Assembly (NCBI GenBank): GCA_022841325.1
Contig: JALHRS010000010.1
Coordinates: 48,312 to 112,311 of the forward strand
Reading direction: 5' to 3'
Length of the DNA: 64,000 bases
From: Lysobacterales bacterium
GTDB lineage: Bacteria; Pseudomonadota; Gammaproteobacteria; Xanthomonadales; SZUA-5
In this document: positions 52,604-63,984 of the stretch, one piece after another
Position numbering within the stretch: the first letter of the stretch is position 1
How the letters are laid out: each line of letters begins with the position of its first letter
Notes under the pieces: model-generated
Seen by the model: only the letters and a program-made list of their open reading frames with translations
What the model was told of the DNA's origin: nothing
Database searches by the model: none
Translations under genes and position numbers: made by a program

Positions 52604-53110
52604 TCAGCGGCGCGGGGGGAAAACCAGAAGCAGCAGCATCGCCAGCGCCATCATCGCGAATGCCGCAAAGGTCCAGACCGGCATGCTGAAGCCCAGAAAC
52701 TCCCAATCGACGTTGGCGCATTCGCCGGAGGTCATCAGCACCGTCTTGAGCATGTTGCCGAAGGGGAAGTGGTCCCACATGTAGTCCAGCGGCGGCGCGC
52801 AGGAAGGCACCTGGTCCTTGGGCAGGGACTGCAACCAGACATGCCGCCCGGCAATCGCGGCCCCCAGTACACCAGCCAGCAGACCGAACATGGCGTAAAT
52901 GCGGCTGCCCAGAGCGGCCGGGCCATGCAGCGCGGCGGCCAGACAGATGGCCCCGACGAGCATCAACGCTACCCGCTGGAACATGCACAGAGGACAGGGA
53001 ACCAGCCCCAGACCGTACTCTGCGTAGAAAGCGTATGCCAGCATGAGCGCGCAGACCAACGCGAAGGCGCCAAACACCTGCCGGGAACTCGGATTTCTCA
53101 ATGCCAACAT
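52604..53110 (-). CDS. dsbB: Disulfide bond formation protein B
   Basis: A protein of 168 residues with four membrane helices. DsbB reoxidises DsbA and passes electrons to quinone. The first redox pair is C39-C42 (VPCPLCMFQR); the second is C104 and C131 (VPSCAPP, SGECANVDW). PLCMFQR and the Arg after it match the quinone-binding end. The start at 53110 follows an AGAGAAAAG leader. Confidence 0.95.
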   Translation of the reverse strand: MLALRNPSSRQVFGAFALVCALMLAYAFYAEYGLGLVPCPLCMFQRVALMLVGAICLAAALHGPAALGSRIYAMFGLLAGVLGAAIAGRHVWLQSLPKDQVPSCAPPLDYMWDHFPFGNMLKTVLMTSGECANVDWEFLGFSMPVWTFAAFAMMALAMLLLLVFPPRR

Positions 53111-53245
53111 CTGCTTTTCTCTGTAATCGCGGCTAAGCCCGGTTCGGACAACAGCAGGCGCCCAAGGTTTCCGTAGACGGAAATTTTCAGGCATTCGACC
53201 TGTAGCGCCCGAGTGTAACCGAAGACGGGTGGGTTGCTGCAGTGC

Positions 53246-53274
53246 AAAAAAAAGGCCGCCCTGGGGCGGCCTTT
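53246..53274 (-). terminator. Rho-independent terminator of the ribosomal operon
   Basis: On the minus strand a 10-bp stem (AAAGGCCGCC / GGCGGCCTTT) with a 4-nt loop runs into eight Ts, 24-52 nt past the rplQ stop. This is the canonical end of the alpha operon. Confidence 0.95.
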
Positions 53275-53297
53275 CTGCGATCGGAGCGAACCCGCGA

Positions 53298-53690
53298 TCA
53301 GGCGTCGGCTTCGACGGCCGCCGATGCGCTCTGCGGGCGATCGACCAGCTCGACATAGGCCATCGGCGCATTGTCGCCAGCGCGGAAACCGCACTTCAGA
53401 ATACGCAGGTAGCCACCGGGACGAGCGCGGTAGCGCGGGCCGAGTTCGACGAACAGCTTGCCGATGACGGCCTTATCGCGCAGGCGACTGAACGCCAGAC
53501 GGCGATTGCTGACGCCGTCTTCCTTCGCCAGAGTCAGCAGCGGCTCGGCGAACCGGCGCAGCTCCTTGGCCTTCGGCAAGGTGGTCTTGATCAGCTCATG
53601 CTGAAACAAGGAGTTGGTCATGTTGCGAAACATGGCCTGGCGGTGGGCGCTGGTGCGCGCAAAAGCGCGGCCGGCATTACGATGACGCAT
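53298..53690 (-). CDS. rplQ: 50S ribosomal protein L17
   Basis: A protein of 130 residues and last gene of the alpha operon. The [20 protein letters not shown] start and [25 protein letters not shown] end are L17 signatures. A C-terminal acidic tail (SAAVEADA) extends beyond the core. Confidence 0.98.
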   Translation of the reverse strand: MRHRNAGRAFARTSAHRQAMFRNMTNSLFQHELIKTTLPKAKELRRFAEPLLTLAKEDGVSNRRLAFSRLRDKAVIGKLFVELGPRYRARPGGYLRILKCGFRAGDNAPMAYVELVDRPQSASAAVEADA

Positions 53691-53705
53691 GACTTATTCT
53701 CCTTA

Positions 53706-54701
53706 TCAACCGCCAAAACCGCTGGTGGCAAGCCCTGGCGGCGGCCAGTTCTCCAGCTTCATGCCGAGCGACAAACCACGCGCTGCCAGCACATCCTTGA
53801 TTTCCGTGAGCGACTTCTTGCCCAGATTGGGCGTCTTCAGCAGCTCCACCTCGGTGCGTTGAATCAGATCACCGATGTAATAAATGCTCTCGGCCTTCAG
53901 ACAGTTGGCCGAACGCACCGTCAGTTCCAGATCATCGATCGGACGCAACAGGATCGGATCGACCTCGGCACGGCCCGCAGCAGGACGCTCCACTTCACGA
54001 CGACTGACGTCGACGAAAGCGCCCAGCTGATCGACCAGAATGCCGGCAGCCTGCTTGACTGCGTCAACCGCGTCCACCGTACCGTCGGTTTCGACGTCCA
54101 GTACCAACTTGTCCAGATCGGTGCGCTGCTCGACACGCGCGCTCTCGACCGTGTAGGCGACGCGGCGAATCGGTGCATAGGTGGCGTCGATCTGCAGACG
54201 GCCGATGGGACGAGCCTCATCTTCCGGCATGCGACGACTGCTGGCCGCCTCATAACCCACGCCACGGGCGATCTTCAGACGCATCGACAAGGACACGTCC
54301 TTGGTCAGGGTGCAGATCAGCAGATCCGGATTCACCACTTCCACGTTGTGATCGGTGGTGATGTCACCGGCGGTCACCGGGCCCCGACCCTTGCGGCTCA
54401 GGTGCACGGTGGTCTGATCGACATTGTGCAGACGCACAGCCACGTCCTTCAGGTTCAGCAGGATCTCGACCACATCCTCCTGAACGCCTTCGATCGTGCT
54501 GTATTCGTGCAGGACCCCGTCAATCTCGACTTCAGTCACCGCTGCCCCTGGGATAGAGGACAGCAACACGCGACGAAGCGCGTTACCCAAAGTATGGCCG
54601 AATCCCCGCTCAAGCGGCTCGAGTACAACTCGCGCACGCCGATCACCGGCATTCTCGACCACCAGATTATGGGGACGCAGCAAGCTGGTTGCAGACGTCA
54701 T
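53706..54701 (-). CDS. rpoA: RNA polymerase alpha subunit
   Basis: A protein of 331 residues. The N-terminal dimerisation domain ([24 protein letters not shown]) and the C-terminal DNA/activator-binding domain ([39 protein letters not shown]) are complete. It nucleates polymerase assembly and contacts UP elements. It lies between rpsD and rplQ with short gaps. Confidence 0.99.
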   Translation of the reverse strand: MTSATSLLRPHNLVVENAGDRRARVVLEPLERGFGHTLGNALRRVLLSSIPGAAVTEVEIDGVLHEYSTIEGVQEDVVEILLNLKDVAVRLHNVDQTTVHLSRKGRGPVTAGDITTDHNVEVVNPDLLICTLTKDVSLSMRLKIARGVGYEAASSRRMPEDEARPIGRLQIDATYAPIRRVAYTVESARVEQRTDLDKLVLDVETDGTVDAVDAVKQAAGILVDQLGAFVDVSRREVERPAAGRAEVDPILLRPIDDLELTVRSANCLKAESIYYIGDLIQRTEVELLKTPNLGKKSLTEIKDVLAARGLSLGMKLENWPPPGLATSGFGG

Positions 54702-54718
54702 GAATAAACCTCGCAGGA

Positions 54719-55345
54719 TTACTTGGAATAGAGCTCGACGATCAAATTCTCATTGATGTCGGCGGACAAATCACTGCGGTCAGGAACCTGCTTGAACACA
54801 CCCTCGGCCTTGGCTGCATCAATCTCCAGCCAGCTGGGGGTCAAATCCATTTCCTGACTCAGGGTCAGAGCTTCCTTGACGCGGAGCTGCTCCTTGGCAC
54901 GATCAGCCAGGGCGACGATGTCGCCGACCTTGACCTGATAAGAAGCCAGGTTGACGATCTTGCCGTTCACCTTGACGCCGCGATGCGACACCATCTGCCG
55001 GGCCTGGGCGCGGGTCACCGCGAAACCGAGGCGATAGACGACGTTGTCGAGTCGCGATTCCAGCAGCTGCAGCAAGTTCTCACCGGTCGCTCCGCGACGG
55101 CGATTTGCCTCAAAGTAGTAACGGCGAAACTGGCGCTCGAGCACACCATAGATACGCTTGACCTTCTGCTTCTCGCGCAACTGCAGCGAGTAGTCAGAGT
55201 TCTTCGCCTTCTTGGCGGTGCCGTGCTGACCGGGCTTCTGCTCGATCTTGCACTTCTTGTCGATCGGGCGAGCCGGGCTCTTCAGGAAAAGGTCGGTGCC
55301 TTCCCGGCGAGCCAGTTTGCAGGTGGGTCCAGTATAACGAGCCAT
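54719..55345 (-). CDS. rpsD: 30S ribosomal protein S4
   Basis: A protein of 208 residues. The S4 RNA-binding domain is present ([31 protein letters not shown]). S4 starts 16S assembly and, in E. coli, represses the alpha operon translationally, which may apply here since rpsM-rpsK-rpsD-rpoA-rplQ order is kept. Confidence 0.98.
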   Translation of the reverse strand: MARYTGPTCKLARREGTDLFLKSPARPIDKKCKIEQKPGQHGTAKKAKNSDYSLQLREKQKVKRIYGVLERQFRRYYFEANRRRGATGENLLQLLESRLDNVVYRLGFAVTRAQARQMVSHRGVKVNGKIVNLASYQVKVGDIVALADRAKEQLRVKEALTLSQEMDLTPSWLEIDAAKAEGVFKQVPDRSDLSADINENLIVELYSK

Positions 55346-55363
55346 GACGTCAATCCTCCTTGA

Positions 55364-55762
55364 TTACACGCGACGGCGCTTCGGCGGACGGCAGCCGTTG
55401 TGCGGAATCGGCGTCACATCCAAAATGTTCGTCACCTTCAGACCAAGCGCATTCAGCGCACGAACCGCAGACTCACGACCCGGACCCGGGCCCTTGATCC
55501 GCACTTCCAGTGCCTTTACGCCGTATTCCAGCGCCACCTTGCCGGCCTTTTCGGCAGCAACCTGGGCCGCGAACGGGGTGCTCTTGCGAGAACCGCGGAA
55601 ACCGGCGCCACCCGAAGTCGCCCAGCTCAGAGCATTGCCCTGACGGTCGGTGATCGTGATCACCGTGTTGTTGAATGAAGCCTGGACGTGCGCGATGCCA
55701 TCCGACACCGAGCGCTTGATTTTCTTCTTGGCTTTACCAGCCGAGGCAGACGCCTTGCTCAT
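55364..55762 (-). CDS. rpsK: 30S ribosomal protein S11
   Basis: A protein of 132 residues. [15 protein letters not shown] and [20 protein letters not shown] are S11 signatures, and [17 protein letters not shown] ends the chain. A basic Lys-rich N-terminal stretch precedes the core. S11 forms part of the mRNA exit platform. Confidence 0.98.
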   Translation of the reverse strand: MSKASASAGKAKKKIKRSVSDGIAHVQASFNNTVITITDRQGNALSWATSGGAGFRGSRKSTPFAAQVAAEKAGKVALEYGVKALEVRIKGPGPGRESAVRALNALGLKVTNILDVTPIPHNGCRPPKRRRV

Positions 55763-55785
55763 ATTCTAATTCCGTTTGAAGTTTC

Positions 55786-56142
55786 TTACTTCTTGATCTG
55801 CTTACGCGGGCCCTTGCGGGTACGCGCGTTGGTGCGGGTACGCTGGCCGCGGATCGGCAAGCCCTTGCGATGACGCAGACCGCGATAGCAGCCCAGATCA
55901 ATCAATCGCTTGACGCTCATCGCCACTTCGCGACGCAGATCACCTTCGACGGTGAACTTGCCGATCTCGGCACGCAAACGCTCGACCTCGGCCTCGCTGA
56001 GGCTCTTGACCTTGGTGGTCGGGTCCACACCAGCGCCCACGCAAATCTTGCGTGCACTGCTACGCCCGATGCCGTAGATACTGGTCAAGCCGATCCACGC
56101 ATGCTTGTTGACCGGGATATTCACTCCCGCGATACGTGCCAT
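55786..56142 (-). CDS. rpsM: 30S ribosomal protein S13
   Basis: A protein of 118 residues. [20 protein letters not shown] begins it and a basic tail ([16 protein letters not shown]) ends it. The ATG at 56142 is used instead of a longer frame from 56160. Only 103 bases separate it from secY, with no rpmJ between them. Confidence 0.97.
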   Translation of the reverse strand: MARIAGVNIPVNKHAWIGLTSIYGIGRSSARKICVGAGVDPTTKVKSLSEAEVERLRAEIGKFTVEGDLRREVAMSVKRLIDLGCYRGLRHRKGLPIRGQRTRTNARTRKGPRKQIKK

Positions 56143-56245
56143 GAGTACTCTCCACTCCAAGAGCGCGACTGGTGGAACCGCCTATTGTAGCAGCTTCCTA
56201 CCAGCTATGCGCAAGTTTCTTCTGATTCCGGGCTAACGGACAGCT

Positions 56246-57592
56246 TTACTTCAGCAAACCGCCACGCCCGACGTTCTTGAGATTCGCTTTCTTCAACAGA
56301 CTGTCGTACTGGTGCGACATCAGGTGCGCCTGAATCTGCGCCATGAAGTCCATGACTACGACCACCACGATCAACAATGACGTCCCACCGAAGTAGAACG
56401 GCACATCGAAATAGATACGCATGACTTCAGGCAGCAAGCAGACCGCCACCAGGTACAGGGCGCCAACAGCAGTCAGACGCGTCAGCACGCCATCGATGTA
56501 CTCGGCCGTCGCCTTGCCGGGGCGTATGCCCGGAATCAATGCACCCGACTTCTTCAGATTGTCTGCCGTCTCCTGGGCGTTGAAAACCAACGCGGTGTAG
56601 AAGAAGGCGAAGAAGAAGATCAGGCCCGCGTAGATCAGCATGTGCAGCGGCTGTTCCGGCCCGAGCATCGCCGCGAGGCGCTGCAGCCAGCGCGAACCCT
56701 CTCCGGTACCGAACCAGGTCGCTGCCGTGGCCGGAAACAAGATCAGGCTCGACGCAAAGATCGGCGGAATCACACCTGACATGTTCAGCTTCAGAGGCAG
56801 ATGCGAGGACTGGTTCTGATAGGCCTGCCGCCCCGCCATGCGCCGCGCGTAATTCACGGTGATGCGGCGTTGGGCGCGCTCCATGAACACCACGAAGGCC
56901 GTCACTACAACAACGATGCCCAACACCAGGATGATCGACAGGAACTGCAACTGCCCGGTACTGGCCAACTCCAGCGTGGTCGCAATCGCCCCAGGAAATC
57001 CCGCGACGATGCCGGCAAAGATCAGGATCGAGATACCGTTACCGATTCCACGTTCCGTGACCTGCTCACCGAGCCACATCAGGTACATCGTGCCGGCAGT
57101 CAAGCTGATGACCGCGGTCAACAGGAAGCCGGCTCCCGGGGAAATGACGATGCTGCCGCCTTGCTGTTGCAGCGCGAAAGCCACACCAAAGCCCTGGAAG
57201 ATCGACAAACCGAGCGTGCCCCAGCGCGTGTACTTGGTCAGCGTCCGCCGACCGGCTTCGCCTTCCTTCTTCAAGGCCTGCAGCGAAGGCAGAGCGGTCG
57301 CCAGTATCTGTACCACGATGGATGCGGAAATATAGGGCATCACGCCCAAGGCAAAGATCGAGAAACGCTCGAGGGCGCCACCCGAGAACATGTTGAACAC
57401 ATCGATGATGGTGCCGCGCTGCGATTCCATCAGCTGCAACATCGCCTCGGGATTCACTCCCGGGACCGGAATGAAGCTGCCCGCCCGGAAGACGATCAGC
57501 GCACCGAGCACGAAAAGCAGACGCGAGCGAAGCTCGGTCATCTTCCCGAGCCCGCCGAGCGCTGAGGCTGAACTGTTCGACGCCTTGGCCAA
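56246..57592 (-). CDS. secY: Protein translocase subunit SecY
   Basis: A protein of 448 residues with ten membrane helices forming the Sec channel. [20 protein letters not shown] near the end and [17 protein letters not shown] are SecY hallmarks. The start codon is TTG at 57592, eight bases after a GGAG that overlaps the end of rplO. No ATG fits the conserved N-terminus. Confidence 0.97.
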   Translation of the reverse strand: MAKASNSSASALGGLGKMTELRSRLLFVLGALIVFRAGSFIPVPGVNPEAMLQLMESQRGTIIDVFNMFSGGALERFSIFALGVMPYISASIVVQILATALPSLQALKKEGEAGRRTLTKYTRWGTLGLSIFQGFGVAFALQQQGGSIVISPGAGFLLTAVISLTAGTMYLMWLGEQVTERGIGNGISILIFAGIVAGFPGAIATTLELASTGQLQFLSIILVLGIVVVVTAFVVFMERAQRRITVNYARRMAGRQAYQNQSSHLPLKLNMSGVIPPIFASSLILFPATAATWFGTGEGSRWLQRLAAMLGPEQPLHMLIYAGLIFFFAFFYTALVFNAQETADNLKKSGALIPGIRPGKATAEYIDGVLTRLTAVGALYLVAVCLLPEVMRIYFDVPFYFGGTSLLIVVVVVMDFMAQIQAHLMSHQYDSLLKKANLKNVGRGGLLK

Positions 57593-57597
57593 GAGTC

Positions 57598-58032
57598 TTA
57601 CTCCACCGATCCGCCGGCTGCGAGGATTGCCGCCTTGGCACCCTCGGTACAGGCAATACCGCGCACGTTGACCGCGCGAGTGATTTCGCCCTGCTTGACA
57701 ATCTTCACGCGCTTGGCGCCGGAGCCGACCATGCCAGCCGCCTTCAGCGTCGCCAGATCAACCAGATCGCCGTCGAGTTTGTCCACGCGATAGAGCATCA
57801 CTTCGGCCGCATCAGCAGACTTCTTGGAGCGAAATCCGATTTTCGGCAGACGACGCTGCAAGGGCATCTGTCCGCCCTCGAATCCAGCCTTCACCTTGCC
57901 CTTGCCGGCGCGTGCAAACTGACCCTTGTGACCGCGACCGCAGGTCTTGCCCAGGGTCGAGCCGATACCGCGACCGACGCGGCGGGCTTCCTTCTTGCTG
58001 CCCTCGGCGGGCTTGATCGTATTAAGTCTCAC
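57598..58032 (-). CDS. rplO: 50S ribosomal protein L15
   Basis: A protein of 144 residues starting at GTG (58032). The [20 protein letters not shown] motif and [18 protein letters not shown] are L15 signatures. It precedes secY by five bases, so translation of the two is tightly linked. Confidence 0.97.
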   Translation of the reverse strand: MRLNTIKPAEGSKKEARRVGRGIGSTLGKTCGRGHKGQFARAGKGKVKAGFEGGQMPLQRRLPKIGFRSKKSADAAEVMLYRVDKLDGDLVDLATLKAAGMVGSGAKRVKIVKQGEITRAVNVRGIACTEGAKAAILAAGGSVE

Positions 58033-58059
58033 GGATACATCTCCACTCGTTCGACAGCG

Positions 58060-58251
58060 TCAGCTTTCGACACGAACCAGGTAATTGACCTTGTCTATCA
58101 GGCCGCGAACGCAGGGGCTGTCCTTGAGTTCGACGACGTGATTCATGCGCTTCAGCCCCAGAGCCTTGACGCACAGGCGATGACGAGCCGGCGTGCTGTT
58201 CGGGCTCTTCACCAGGCGGACGCGAACCGTTGCGCTGTTTTCACTGCTCAT
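58060..58251 (-). CDS. rpmD: 50S ribosomal protein L30
   Basis: A protein of 63 residues. [20 protein letters not shown] and [18 protein letters not shown] match L30. Its start overlaps the end of rpsE by 11 bases. Confidence 0.96.
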   Translation of the reverse strand: MSSENSATVRVRLVKSPNSTPARHRLCVKALGLKRMNHVVELKDSPCVRGLIDKVNYLVRVES

Positions 58252-58756
58252 GTGACTTCCCCGTCAACTGCTCCAGACTCTTGCCGCGCTTGGCAGCGTA
58301 GTCAGCCGGAGCTGCCATGCGCGCCAGACCCTTGATGGTGGCCCGCACCAGATTGATCGGATTGCGCGAGCCGAAGGACTTCGCCAACACGTTCTGCACG
58401 CCGACCACCTCGAAGACCGCGCGCATGGCGCCGCCGGCAATGACGCCGGTACCTTCGGAAGCGGGCTGCATGTACACCTTGGCGGCACCGTGGACACCCT
58501 GCGCCGGATACCACAAGGTACCGGCATTCAGGCTCACCTTGACCATGTTGCGACGAGCGCGATCCATCGCCTTGGAGATCGCGGCGGGCACTTCTCGTGC
58601 CTTGCCGTAGCCGATTCCGACGCGACCGTTACCGTCGCCAACCACCGTCAGTGCCGTAAAGCCGAACTGCCGACCACCCTTGACCACCTTGGCCACGCGG
58701 TTTACAGCTACCAGCTTTTCCAGCAGGCCATCACTACTTTCGTTATCGTTCGACAT
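58241..58756 (-). CDS. rpsE: 30S ribosomal protein S5
   Basis: A protein of 171 residues. The S5 N-domain ([20 protein letters not shown]) and C-domain ([20 protein letters not shown]) are complete. The ATG at 58756 follows AGGTGAG; a GTG at 58765 is an alternative. S5 helps keep decoding accurate at the 30S A site. Confidence 0.97.
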   Translation of the reverse strand: MSNDNESSDGLLEKLVAVNRVAKVVKGGRQFGFTALTVVGDGNGRVGIGYGKAREVPAAISKAMDRARRNMVKVSLNAGTLWYPAQGVHGAAKVYMQPASEGTGVIAGGAMRAVFEVVGVQNVLAKSFGSRNPINLVRATIKGLARMAAPADYAAKRGKSLEQLTGKSHEQ

Positions 58757-58797
58757 GCTACTCACCTATAGAGATCGAGGGGGCGGCAAAGCCGTCC

Positions 58798-59160
58798 TCA
58801 GAACTGGAGGCCGCCCTCGCGAGCCGCGTCGGCCAGCGCCTGGATGCGTCCGTGGTATTTGAACCCCGAACGATCAAACGCAACCCGGTCTACTCCGGCC
58901 GCCAGGGCCAGCTTGGCAATCGCCTTGCCGACCGCAGCCGCAGCGGCCTTGTTCTTGGTTCCGGTCAGGCCCTCACGGACCTCCTTTTCGAGCGTCGACG
59001 CTGCCGCCAACACACCGGATCCGCCAGCCGCGAAAACCTGGGCGTAAATATGCTGCCCACTGCGGTGTACGGTCAGCCGTGGAACCATCAGTTCCCGAAT
59101 CCGATGCCGTGTCGATTGCGCTCTGCGCAGTCGCGCTTCTTTCTTGTCCACTTTGGCCAT
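58798..59160 (-). CDS. rplR: 50S ribosomal protein L18
   Basis: A protein of 120 residues. [20 protein letters not shown] and [20 protein letters not shown] are L18 signatures. L18 bridges 5S rRNA to the large subunit. Confidence 0.97.
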   Translation of the reverse strand: MAKVDKKEARLRRAQSTRHRIRELMVPRLTVHRSGQHIYAQVFAAGGSGVLAAASTLEKEVREGLTGTKNKAAAAAVGKAIAKLALAAGVDRVAFDRSGFKYHGRIQALADAAREGGLQF

Positions 59161-59201
59161 GACTATTAATGTCCTTGCATGAAACCGGGCCCAGACCGAG
59201 A

Positions 59202-59729
59202 TCAGGCCTTCTTCGCTTCCTTGAGCGTGATCTTCTCGCCGCTGTAACGCACACCCTTGCCCTTGTAGGGTTCAGGCGGACGGAACGCGCGAATCTTCGC
59301 AGCCACCTGACCGACCGCCTGCTTGTCGGCGCCCTTGATCAGAATTTCAGTCTGAGTCGGAGTCTCGACGCTGACGCCCTCAGGCACCTTGAACAACACC
59401 GGGTGCGAGAAACCCAGGGTCAGATTGACATCACGACCCTGCATGGAGGCGCGATAACCGACGCCGACCAGTTCCAGCTTGCGCTCATAACCGGCAGAGA
59501 CACCCGTCACCAGATTGGCAAGCAAGGCCCGCACGGTACCGGCGATGGCGTCATTCGCCAGATCAGCAGGACTGACATTGACCTGGGCGCCGTCCACATT
59601 GACGCTGACGCCCGCCGGCTGCGCAATCGACAAGGTGCCCTTCGGCCCCTTGACGCTGATTGAACCGGCGGCCATCGACATCTCGACGCCCTTCGGCAGT
59701 GAAATAGGTTTTTTAGCTACACGTGACAT
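59202..59729 (-). CDS. rplF: 50S ribosomal protein L6
   Basis: A protein of 175 residues with two repeated L6 domains. [16 protein letters not shown] starts it, and [17 protein letters not shown] is the conserved C-terminal RNA-binding motif. Confidence 0.98.
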   Translation of the reverse strand: MSRVAKKPISLPKGVEMSMAAGSISVKGPKGTLSIAQPAGVSVNVDGAQVNVSPADLANDAIAGTVRALLANLVTGVSAGYERKLELVGVGYRASMQGRDVNLTLGFSHPVLFKVPEGVSVETPTQTEILIKGADKQAVGQVAAKIRAFRPPEPYKGKGVRYSGEKITLKEAKKA

Positions 59730-59744
59730 GATGAACTCCTAGGA

Positions 59745-60143
59745 TCACGCGACCAGGCACAAGACTTCGCCGCCCAGCCCTTCAGAACGGGCCCTGGCGT
59801 CGGTCATCAGACCCTTGGAGGTCGACACGATGGCGATGCCCAGTCCGCCCAGGATCGTCGGCAGACCATCCTTGCCGCGGTACTTGCGCAGGCCAGGTCG
59901 GCTGATTCGCTCGATTTTCTCGATCACCGGCCGACCAAGGTAGTACTTGAGCTTCAAGCCCAGCACCCGCTTGCCCACACCCGCTTCCGAGACCACCACG
60001 TCTTCAACGTAGCCCTCATCTTTCAACAATTCGGCAATCGCGAGTTTCACCCGCGAAGCCGGCATCTGGACGCTTGCCTTGCCCATGGCTTGCGCATTAC
60101 GGATGCGCGTCAACATGTCGGCAATTGGATCGGTCATGCTCAT
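59745..60143 (-). CDS. rpsH: 30S ribosomal protein S8
   Basis: A protein of 132 residues. [20 protein letters not shown] and [20 protein letters not shown] are S8 signatures. In E. coli S8 represses the spc operon. The conserved gene order suggests the same, though no target hairpin was verified. Confidence 0.98.
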   Translation of the reverse strand: MSMTDPIADMLTRIRNAQAMGKASVQMPASRVKLAIAELLKDEGYVEDVVVSEAGVGKRVLGLKLKYYLGRPVIEKIERISRPGLRKYRGKDGLPTILGGLGIAIVSTSKGLMTDARARSEGLGGEVLCLVA

Positions 60144-60167
60144 GACGATTACCTGATTCCTGAATTC

Positions 60168-60473
60168 TTACCAGCTGGCCTTGCGCAGACCCGGGACGTC
60201 GCCACGCATGGTGGCTTCGCGGAGCTTGTTTCGACCCAAGCCGAACTTGCGGTAGAAACCACGCGGACGACCCGACAACGCGCAACGACTGCGCTGACGG
60301 CACGGACTGGAGTCACGCGGCAGCTTCTGCAGCTTGGCCTGTGCTTCCATCTTTTCTTCATACGACGCGGTCAGGCTCGAAATGACGGCCTTCAGTTCGA
60401 TGCGCTTCGCACCGTACCGCTTGGCCAACTTCTCGCGCTTGATCTCGCGATTCACCATCGACGTTTTCGCCAC
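60168..60473 (-). CDS. rpsN: 30S ribosomal protein S14
   Basis: A protein of 101 residues starting at GTG (60473) after [25 protein letters not shown] is the S14 motif. The long, zinc-free form (no CxxC...CxxC) is typical of gammaproteobacteria. Confidence 0.97.
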   Translation of the reverse strand: MAKTSMVNREIKREKLAKRYGAKRIELKAVISSLTASYEEKMEAQAKLQKLPRDSSPCRQRSRCALSGRPRGFYRKFGLGRNKLREATMRGDVPGLRKASW

Positions 60474-60496
60474 GGGATATCTCCTGAACAGCGCGA

Positions 60497-61039
60497 TCAG
60501 TTACGGAACGGGAAGCCAAAGGCCTCCAGAAGCGCTTTCGCCTCCTGGTCAGTCTTGGCCGTGGTGGTGACGCAGATGTCCATGCCGCGAATCGCGTCGA
60601 CCTGGTCGAAATCGATTTCGGGGAAGATGATCTGCTCTTTCACACCAAAGTTGTAATTGCCGCGCCCGTCAAAGGCCCGGCCCGAGAGGCCGCGAAAATC
60701 GCGTACACGCGGGAGTGAAACATTGACCAGGCGATCGAGGAACTCGAGCATCTGACGACGACGCAGGGTCACCTTGCAGCCAATCGGCCAGCCGTCGCGA
60801 ATCTTGAAGGCGGCGATGGACTTCTTGGCCAAGGTGGTCACCGGCTTCTGGCCGGCAATCTTGGTCATGTCCTCGACAGCATTTTCAAGAATCTTCTTGT
60901 TGCCGACAGCTTCGCCCACGCCCATGTTGAGCGTGATCTTGACCAGACGCGGCACCTGCATCGGGTTGCTGTAGCCGAATTTCTCAACCAGCTTCGGCAC
61001 TACAGTCTCACGGTAAAACGATTCGAGTCTCGCGCTCAC
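60497..61039 (-). CDS. rplE: 50S ribosomal protein L5
   Basis: A protein of 180 residues starting at GTG (61039). [20 protein letters not shown] and the loop [20 protein letters not shown] are L5 signatures. L5 binds 5S rRNA and contacts P-site tRNA. Confidence 0.98.
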   Translation of the reverse strand: MSARLESFYRETVVPKLVEKFGYSNPMQVPRLVKITLNMGVGEAVGNKKILENAVEDMTKIAGQKPVTTLAKKSIAAFKIRDGWPIGCKVTLRRRQMLEFLDRLVNVSLPRVRDFRGLSGRAFDGRGNYNFGVKEQIIFPEIDFDQVDAIRGMDICVTTTAKTDQEAKALLEAFGFPFRN

Positions 61040-61049
61040 GGTCAGCCTC

Positions 61050-61382
61050 TCAAACTATATCGATGACTTCGCCCGTGGAGCGGTACACGCGGACCTTGTG
61101 CTCCACACCGGCGTCGTTCTTGACGGTCTTGAAACCGACCTTGTCGCCCTTTTGGGTCTTGGGATTCAGCAGCATCACGTTGGACGCGTCGACCGCAGCC
61201 TCACGCTCGATGATTCCGCCCGGCTGGTTGGCCTGGGGATTCGCCTTGGTGTGACGCTTGACGATGTTCACGTTCTCAACATAGACGCGGCCTTCCGTAG
61301 TGACGCGCGTGACTGCGCCCTTGCGGCCTTTGTCCTTGCCTGCGATCACCACCACCTGATCGCCTTTACGAATACGGTTCAT
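61050..61382 (-). CDS. rplX: 50S ribosomal protein L24
   Basis: A protein of 110 residues. The KOW motif ([20 protein letters not shown]) begins it. The ATG at 61382 follows GAGGGG and removes an atypical ten-residue extension. Confidence 0.97.
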   Translation of the reverse strand: MNRIRKGDQVVVIAGKDKGRKGAVTRVTTEGRVYVENVNIVKRHTKANPQANQPGGIIEREAAVDASNVMLLNPKTQKGDKVGFKTVKNDAGVEHKVRVYRSTGEVIDIV

Positions 61383-61392
61383 AACCAACCCC

Positions 61393-61761
61393 TCAAAGCA
61401 CTTCAGGAGCAAGCGACACGATCTTCATGAACCGTTCCGACCGCAGTTCACGGGTCACGGGTCCAAAGATGCGAGTGCCGATCGGCTCAAGCTTGTTGTT
61501 CAACAAAACGGCGGCATTGCCGTCGAAGCGCACCAGCGAGCCGTCGGCACGACGCACACCCTTGCGGGTACGCACAACCACGGCATCGTAGACCTCGCCC
61601 TTCTTCACCTTGCCACGCGGAATGGCCGCGCGCACGGAGACCTTGATCACGTCACCGATGTTGGCGTACCGGCGCTTGGATCCACCCAGCACCTTGATAC
61701 ACATCAGTTCCTTCGCGCCACTGTTGTCGGCCGCGGCTAGCGTGCTCTGCATCTGGATCAT
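61393..61761 (-). CDS. rplN: 50S ribosomal protein L14
   Basis: A protein of 122 residues. [20 protein letters not shown] and [20 protein letters not shown] match L14, which sits at the subunit interface. First gene of the spc part of the cluster. Confidence 0.98.
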   Translation of the reverse strand: MIQMQSTLAAADNSGAKELMCIKVLGGSKRRYANIGDVIKVSVRAAIPRGKVKKGEVYDAVVVRTRKGVRRADGSLVRFDGNAAVLLNNKLEPIGTRIFGPVTRELRSERFMKIVSLAPEVL

Positions 61762-61775
61762 GAGATGGTCTCCTC

Positions 61776-62048
61776 TTACTCGCCAGCGCGCCGGACGATT
61801 TCGGTGACCGCATAGCTCTTGGTCTTCGAAATCGGGCGACAGGAAGTGATCGTGACCGTGTCACCTTCACAGGCGCCGAGTTCATCGTGCGCATGGAACT
61901 TGGTCGAACGACGGATGTACTTGCCGTACATGCCGTGCTTGACCTGGCGCTCGACCAGGACCGTAACGGTCTTCTGCATCTTGTTGCTCACCACGACGCC
62001 AACCAGCGGTCGGGCCTTCTTGGTGGTTTCTGTCTGCTGCTCGCTCAT
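61776..62048 (-). CDS. rpsQ: 30S ribosomal protein S17
   Basis: A protein of 90 residues. [20 protein letters not shown] and [20 protein letters not shown] are S17 signatures. It is the last gene of the S10 part. Confidence 0.97.
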   Translation of the reverse strand: MSEQQTETTKKARPLVGVVVSNKMQKTVTVLVERQVKHGMYGKYIRRSTKFHAHDELGACEGDTVTITSCRPISKTKSYAVTEIVRRAGE

Positions 62049-62051
62049 GGC

Positions 62052-62246
62052 TTAACCTTTGCGCTCGATCTCGGCGATGACGGTCTTAACGCGTGCGACA
62101 TCGCGACGTACACGCTTGATCTGATGGACCTGGGTCTGCTGACCCTGGCCGCGTTGCATGCGCAGATTGAACTGCTCCTGACGCAGGCCGACGAGCTGCT
62201 CTTTCAACTCGACGATCGACTTGGTTCGTAGTTCACTGGCATTCAT
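62052..62246 (-). CDS. rpmC: 50S ribosomal protein L29
   Basis: A protein of 64 residues, two long helices ([31 protein letters not shown]). The ATG overlaps the rplP stop as TGATG. A GTG one codon earlier is possible. Confidence 0.96.
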   Translation of the reverse strand: MNASELRTKSIVELKEQLVGLRQEQFNLRMQRGQGQQTQVHQIKRVRRDVARVKTVIAEIERKG

Positions 62247-62659
62247 CACATCACCGAACGGGTAACGAAAATGGTCTTGACGGACAACTTGGCAGCGGCC
62301 AGAGCCAGCGCTTCACGCGCCTGTACTTCTGAAACCCCTTCCATCTCATAGATCATTCGACCGGGCTGGATCTGCGCCACGTAGTACTCGACGCTGCCCT
62401 TTCCGTTACCCATGCGGACTTCGATCGGCTTCTTCGAAATCGGCTTGTCCGGAAACACGCGGATCCACAACTTCCCACCACGCTTGACGTAGCGGGAAAT
62501 GGTCCGGCGGGCGGCTTCGATCTGCCGCGCAGTCAGCTGCCCGTGCTCAACGGCCTTGAGACCGTATTCGCCGAAACTGACCTTGTTCGCAACAAAGGCC
62601 AGACCATTGTTACGGCCTTTGTGCGCCTTGCGATATTTGGTTCGTGAAGGTTGCAGCAT
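62246..62659 (-). CDS. rplP: 50S ribosomal protein L16
   Basis: A protein of 137 residues. [39 protein letters not shown] and [15 protein letters not shown] are L16 signatures. L16 helps position tRNA in the A site. Confidence 0.98.
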   Translation of the reverse strand: MLQPSRTKYRKAHKGRNNGLAFVANKVSFGEYGLKAVEHGQLTARQIEAARRTISRYVKRGGKLWIRVFPDKPISKKPIEVRMGNGKGSVEYYVAQIQPGRMIYEMEGVSEVQAREALALAAAKLSVKTIFVTRSVM

Positions 62660-62674
62660 GGCTTCGATACTCCC

Positions 62675-63352
62675 TTACTTCGCCTGCGTGCGCTCGGCCT
62701 TGGTGTCGGCCTGAGGCGCATAGAGATCAAAGATGTCGCCGCGGTAGATCCACACCTTGACACCGATGATGCCGTAGGTGGTCTTAGCTTCAGCGAACCC
62801 ATAGTCGATGTCGGCTCGCAGCGTATGCAGCGGCACGCGACCTTCGCGATACCACTCCGAACGCGCGATTTCCGCACCGTTCAAACGACCGGCAACACTC
62901 ACCTTGACGCCGAGGGCACCGAGGCGCAGCGCGTTCTGCACGGCGCGCTTCATGGCGCGGCGGAACATGATGCGACGCTCGAGCTGCTGGGTGATCGACT
63001 CGGCCACCAGCTGCGCATCGAGCTCCGGCTTGCGGATCTCGGCCACATTGACGTGCGTGGGCACGCCCATGATGTCCGACACTTCCTTGCGCAGCTTCTC
63101 GATGTCCTCTCCCTTCTTGCCAATCACCACGCCCGGACGGGCGGTGTGAATGGTCAGGCGGGCGGTCTTGGCAGGACGCTCGATCTGAATCTTGCTGATG
63201 CCAGCCTGGCTGAGACGGCTCTTCAGGTACTCACGCACCTTGAGATCCGCCACCAGGTAGTCGGCGAATTCCTTGCGGCCGGCATACCACTTCGAATTCC
63301 AGTCGCGGGAGATTCCGAGACGGATGCCAACGGGATTGACTTTATGACCCAT
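62675..63352 (-). CDS. rpsC: 30S ribosomal protein S3
   Basis: A protein of 225 residues. [20 protein letters not shown] begins it, so the ATG at 63352 is right. The KH motif [15 protein letters not shown] and the C-domain ([20 protein letters not shown]) are complete. S3 lines the mRNA entry pore. Confidence 0.98.
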   Translation of the reverse strand: MGHKVNPVGIRLGISRDWNSKWYAGRKEFADYLVADLKVREYLKSRLSQAGISKIQIERPAKTARLTIHTARPGVVIGKKGEDIEKLRKEVSDIMGVPTHVNVAEIRKPELDAQLVAESITQQLERRIMFRRAMKRAVQNALRLGALGVKVSVAGRLNGAEIARSEWYREGRVPLHTLRADIDYGFAEAKTTYGIIGVKVWIYRGDIFDLYAPQADTKAERTQAK

Positions 63353-63362
63353 GTTTTGATCC

Positions 63363-63704
63363 TCAGTCCGCGCGGCCGTCGCCGACAATCACGGTGATGT
63401 GACTCGTGCGCTTGATGATTCGATTCGCGCGACCCTTGGCGCGAGCATGCAGACGCTTCAGCTGCGGACCTTCGTCCACGCAGATGGTCTGGACCTTGAG
63501 CTCGTCGACATCGGCGCCCAGGTTGTTTTCGGCATTGGATACCGCGGACAGCAGCACCTTGCGAATCATCCCAGCAGCCTTTTTCGGGCTGAACGTCAGC
63601 AGTTGCTCTGCCCGTCCGACCGCCATGCCCCGTACCTGGTCAGCAACCAGACGAGCTTTTTGCGGCGAGATTCTCGCCGTTCGCAATATTGCGCGCGCTT
63701 CCAT
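63363..63704 (-). CDS. rplV: 50S ribosomal protein L22
   Basis: A protein of 113 residues. [20 protein letters not shown] and the beta-hairpin ([18 protein letters not shown]) that reaches into the exit tunnel are conserved. Confidence 0.98.
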   Translation of the reverse strand: MEARAILRTARISPQKARLVADQVRGMAVGRAEQLLTFSPKKAAGMIRKVLLSAVSNAENNLGADVDELKVQTICVDEGPQLKRLHARAKGRANRIIKRTSHITVIVGDGRAD

Positions 63705-63706
63705 GA

Positions 63707-63982
63707 TTACCTACCCGCCTTTTTGTCGCCGGAGTGGCCCTTGAAGGTGCGCGTCGGCGCGAACTCTCCAAGCTTGTGGCCCACCATGTTTTCGTTGATC
63801 ACTACCGGAACGTGCAGTCGACCGTTGTGGACCGCAATCGTCAGACCCACCATTTCCGGCAGGATCATCGAACGACGCGACCAGGTCTTGATCGGCTTCT
63901 TGCTGTTCCCCGCCGCCGCTACCTCAACCTTCTTGAGAAGGTGCAGATCGGCGAAGGGGCCTTTCTTCAATGAACGAGACAT
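63707..63982 (-). CDS. rpsS: 30S ribosomal protein S19
   Basis: A protein of 91 residues. [20 protein letters not shown] and [20 protein letters not shown] are S19 signatures. It sits two bases before rplV. Confidence 0.98.
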   Translation of the reverse strand: MSRSLKKGPFADLHLLKKVEVAAAGNSKKPIKTWSRRSMILPEMVGLTIAVHNGRLHVPVVINENMVGHKLGEFAPTRTFKGHSGDKKAGR

Positions 63983-63984
63983 GA

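Noticed and set aside
53229..54707. 492-codon frame opposite rpoA and rplQ
   Set aside because: Antisense to conserved ribosomal and polymerase genes; composition is that of a shadow frame.
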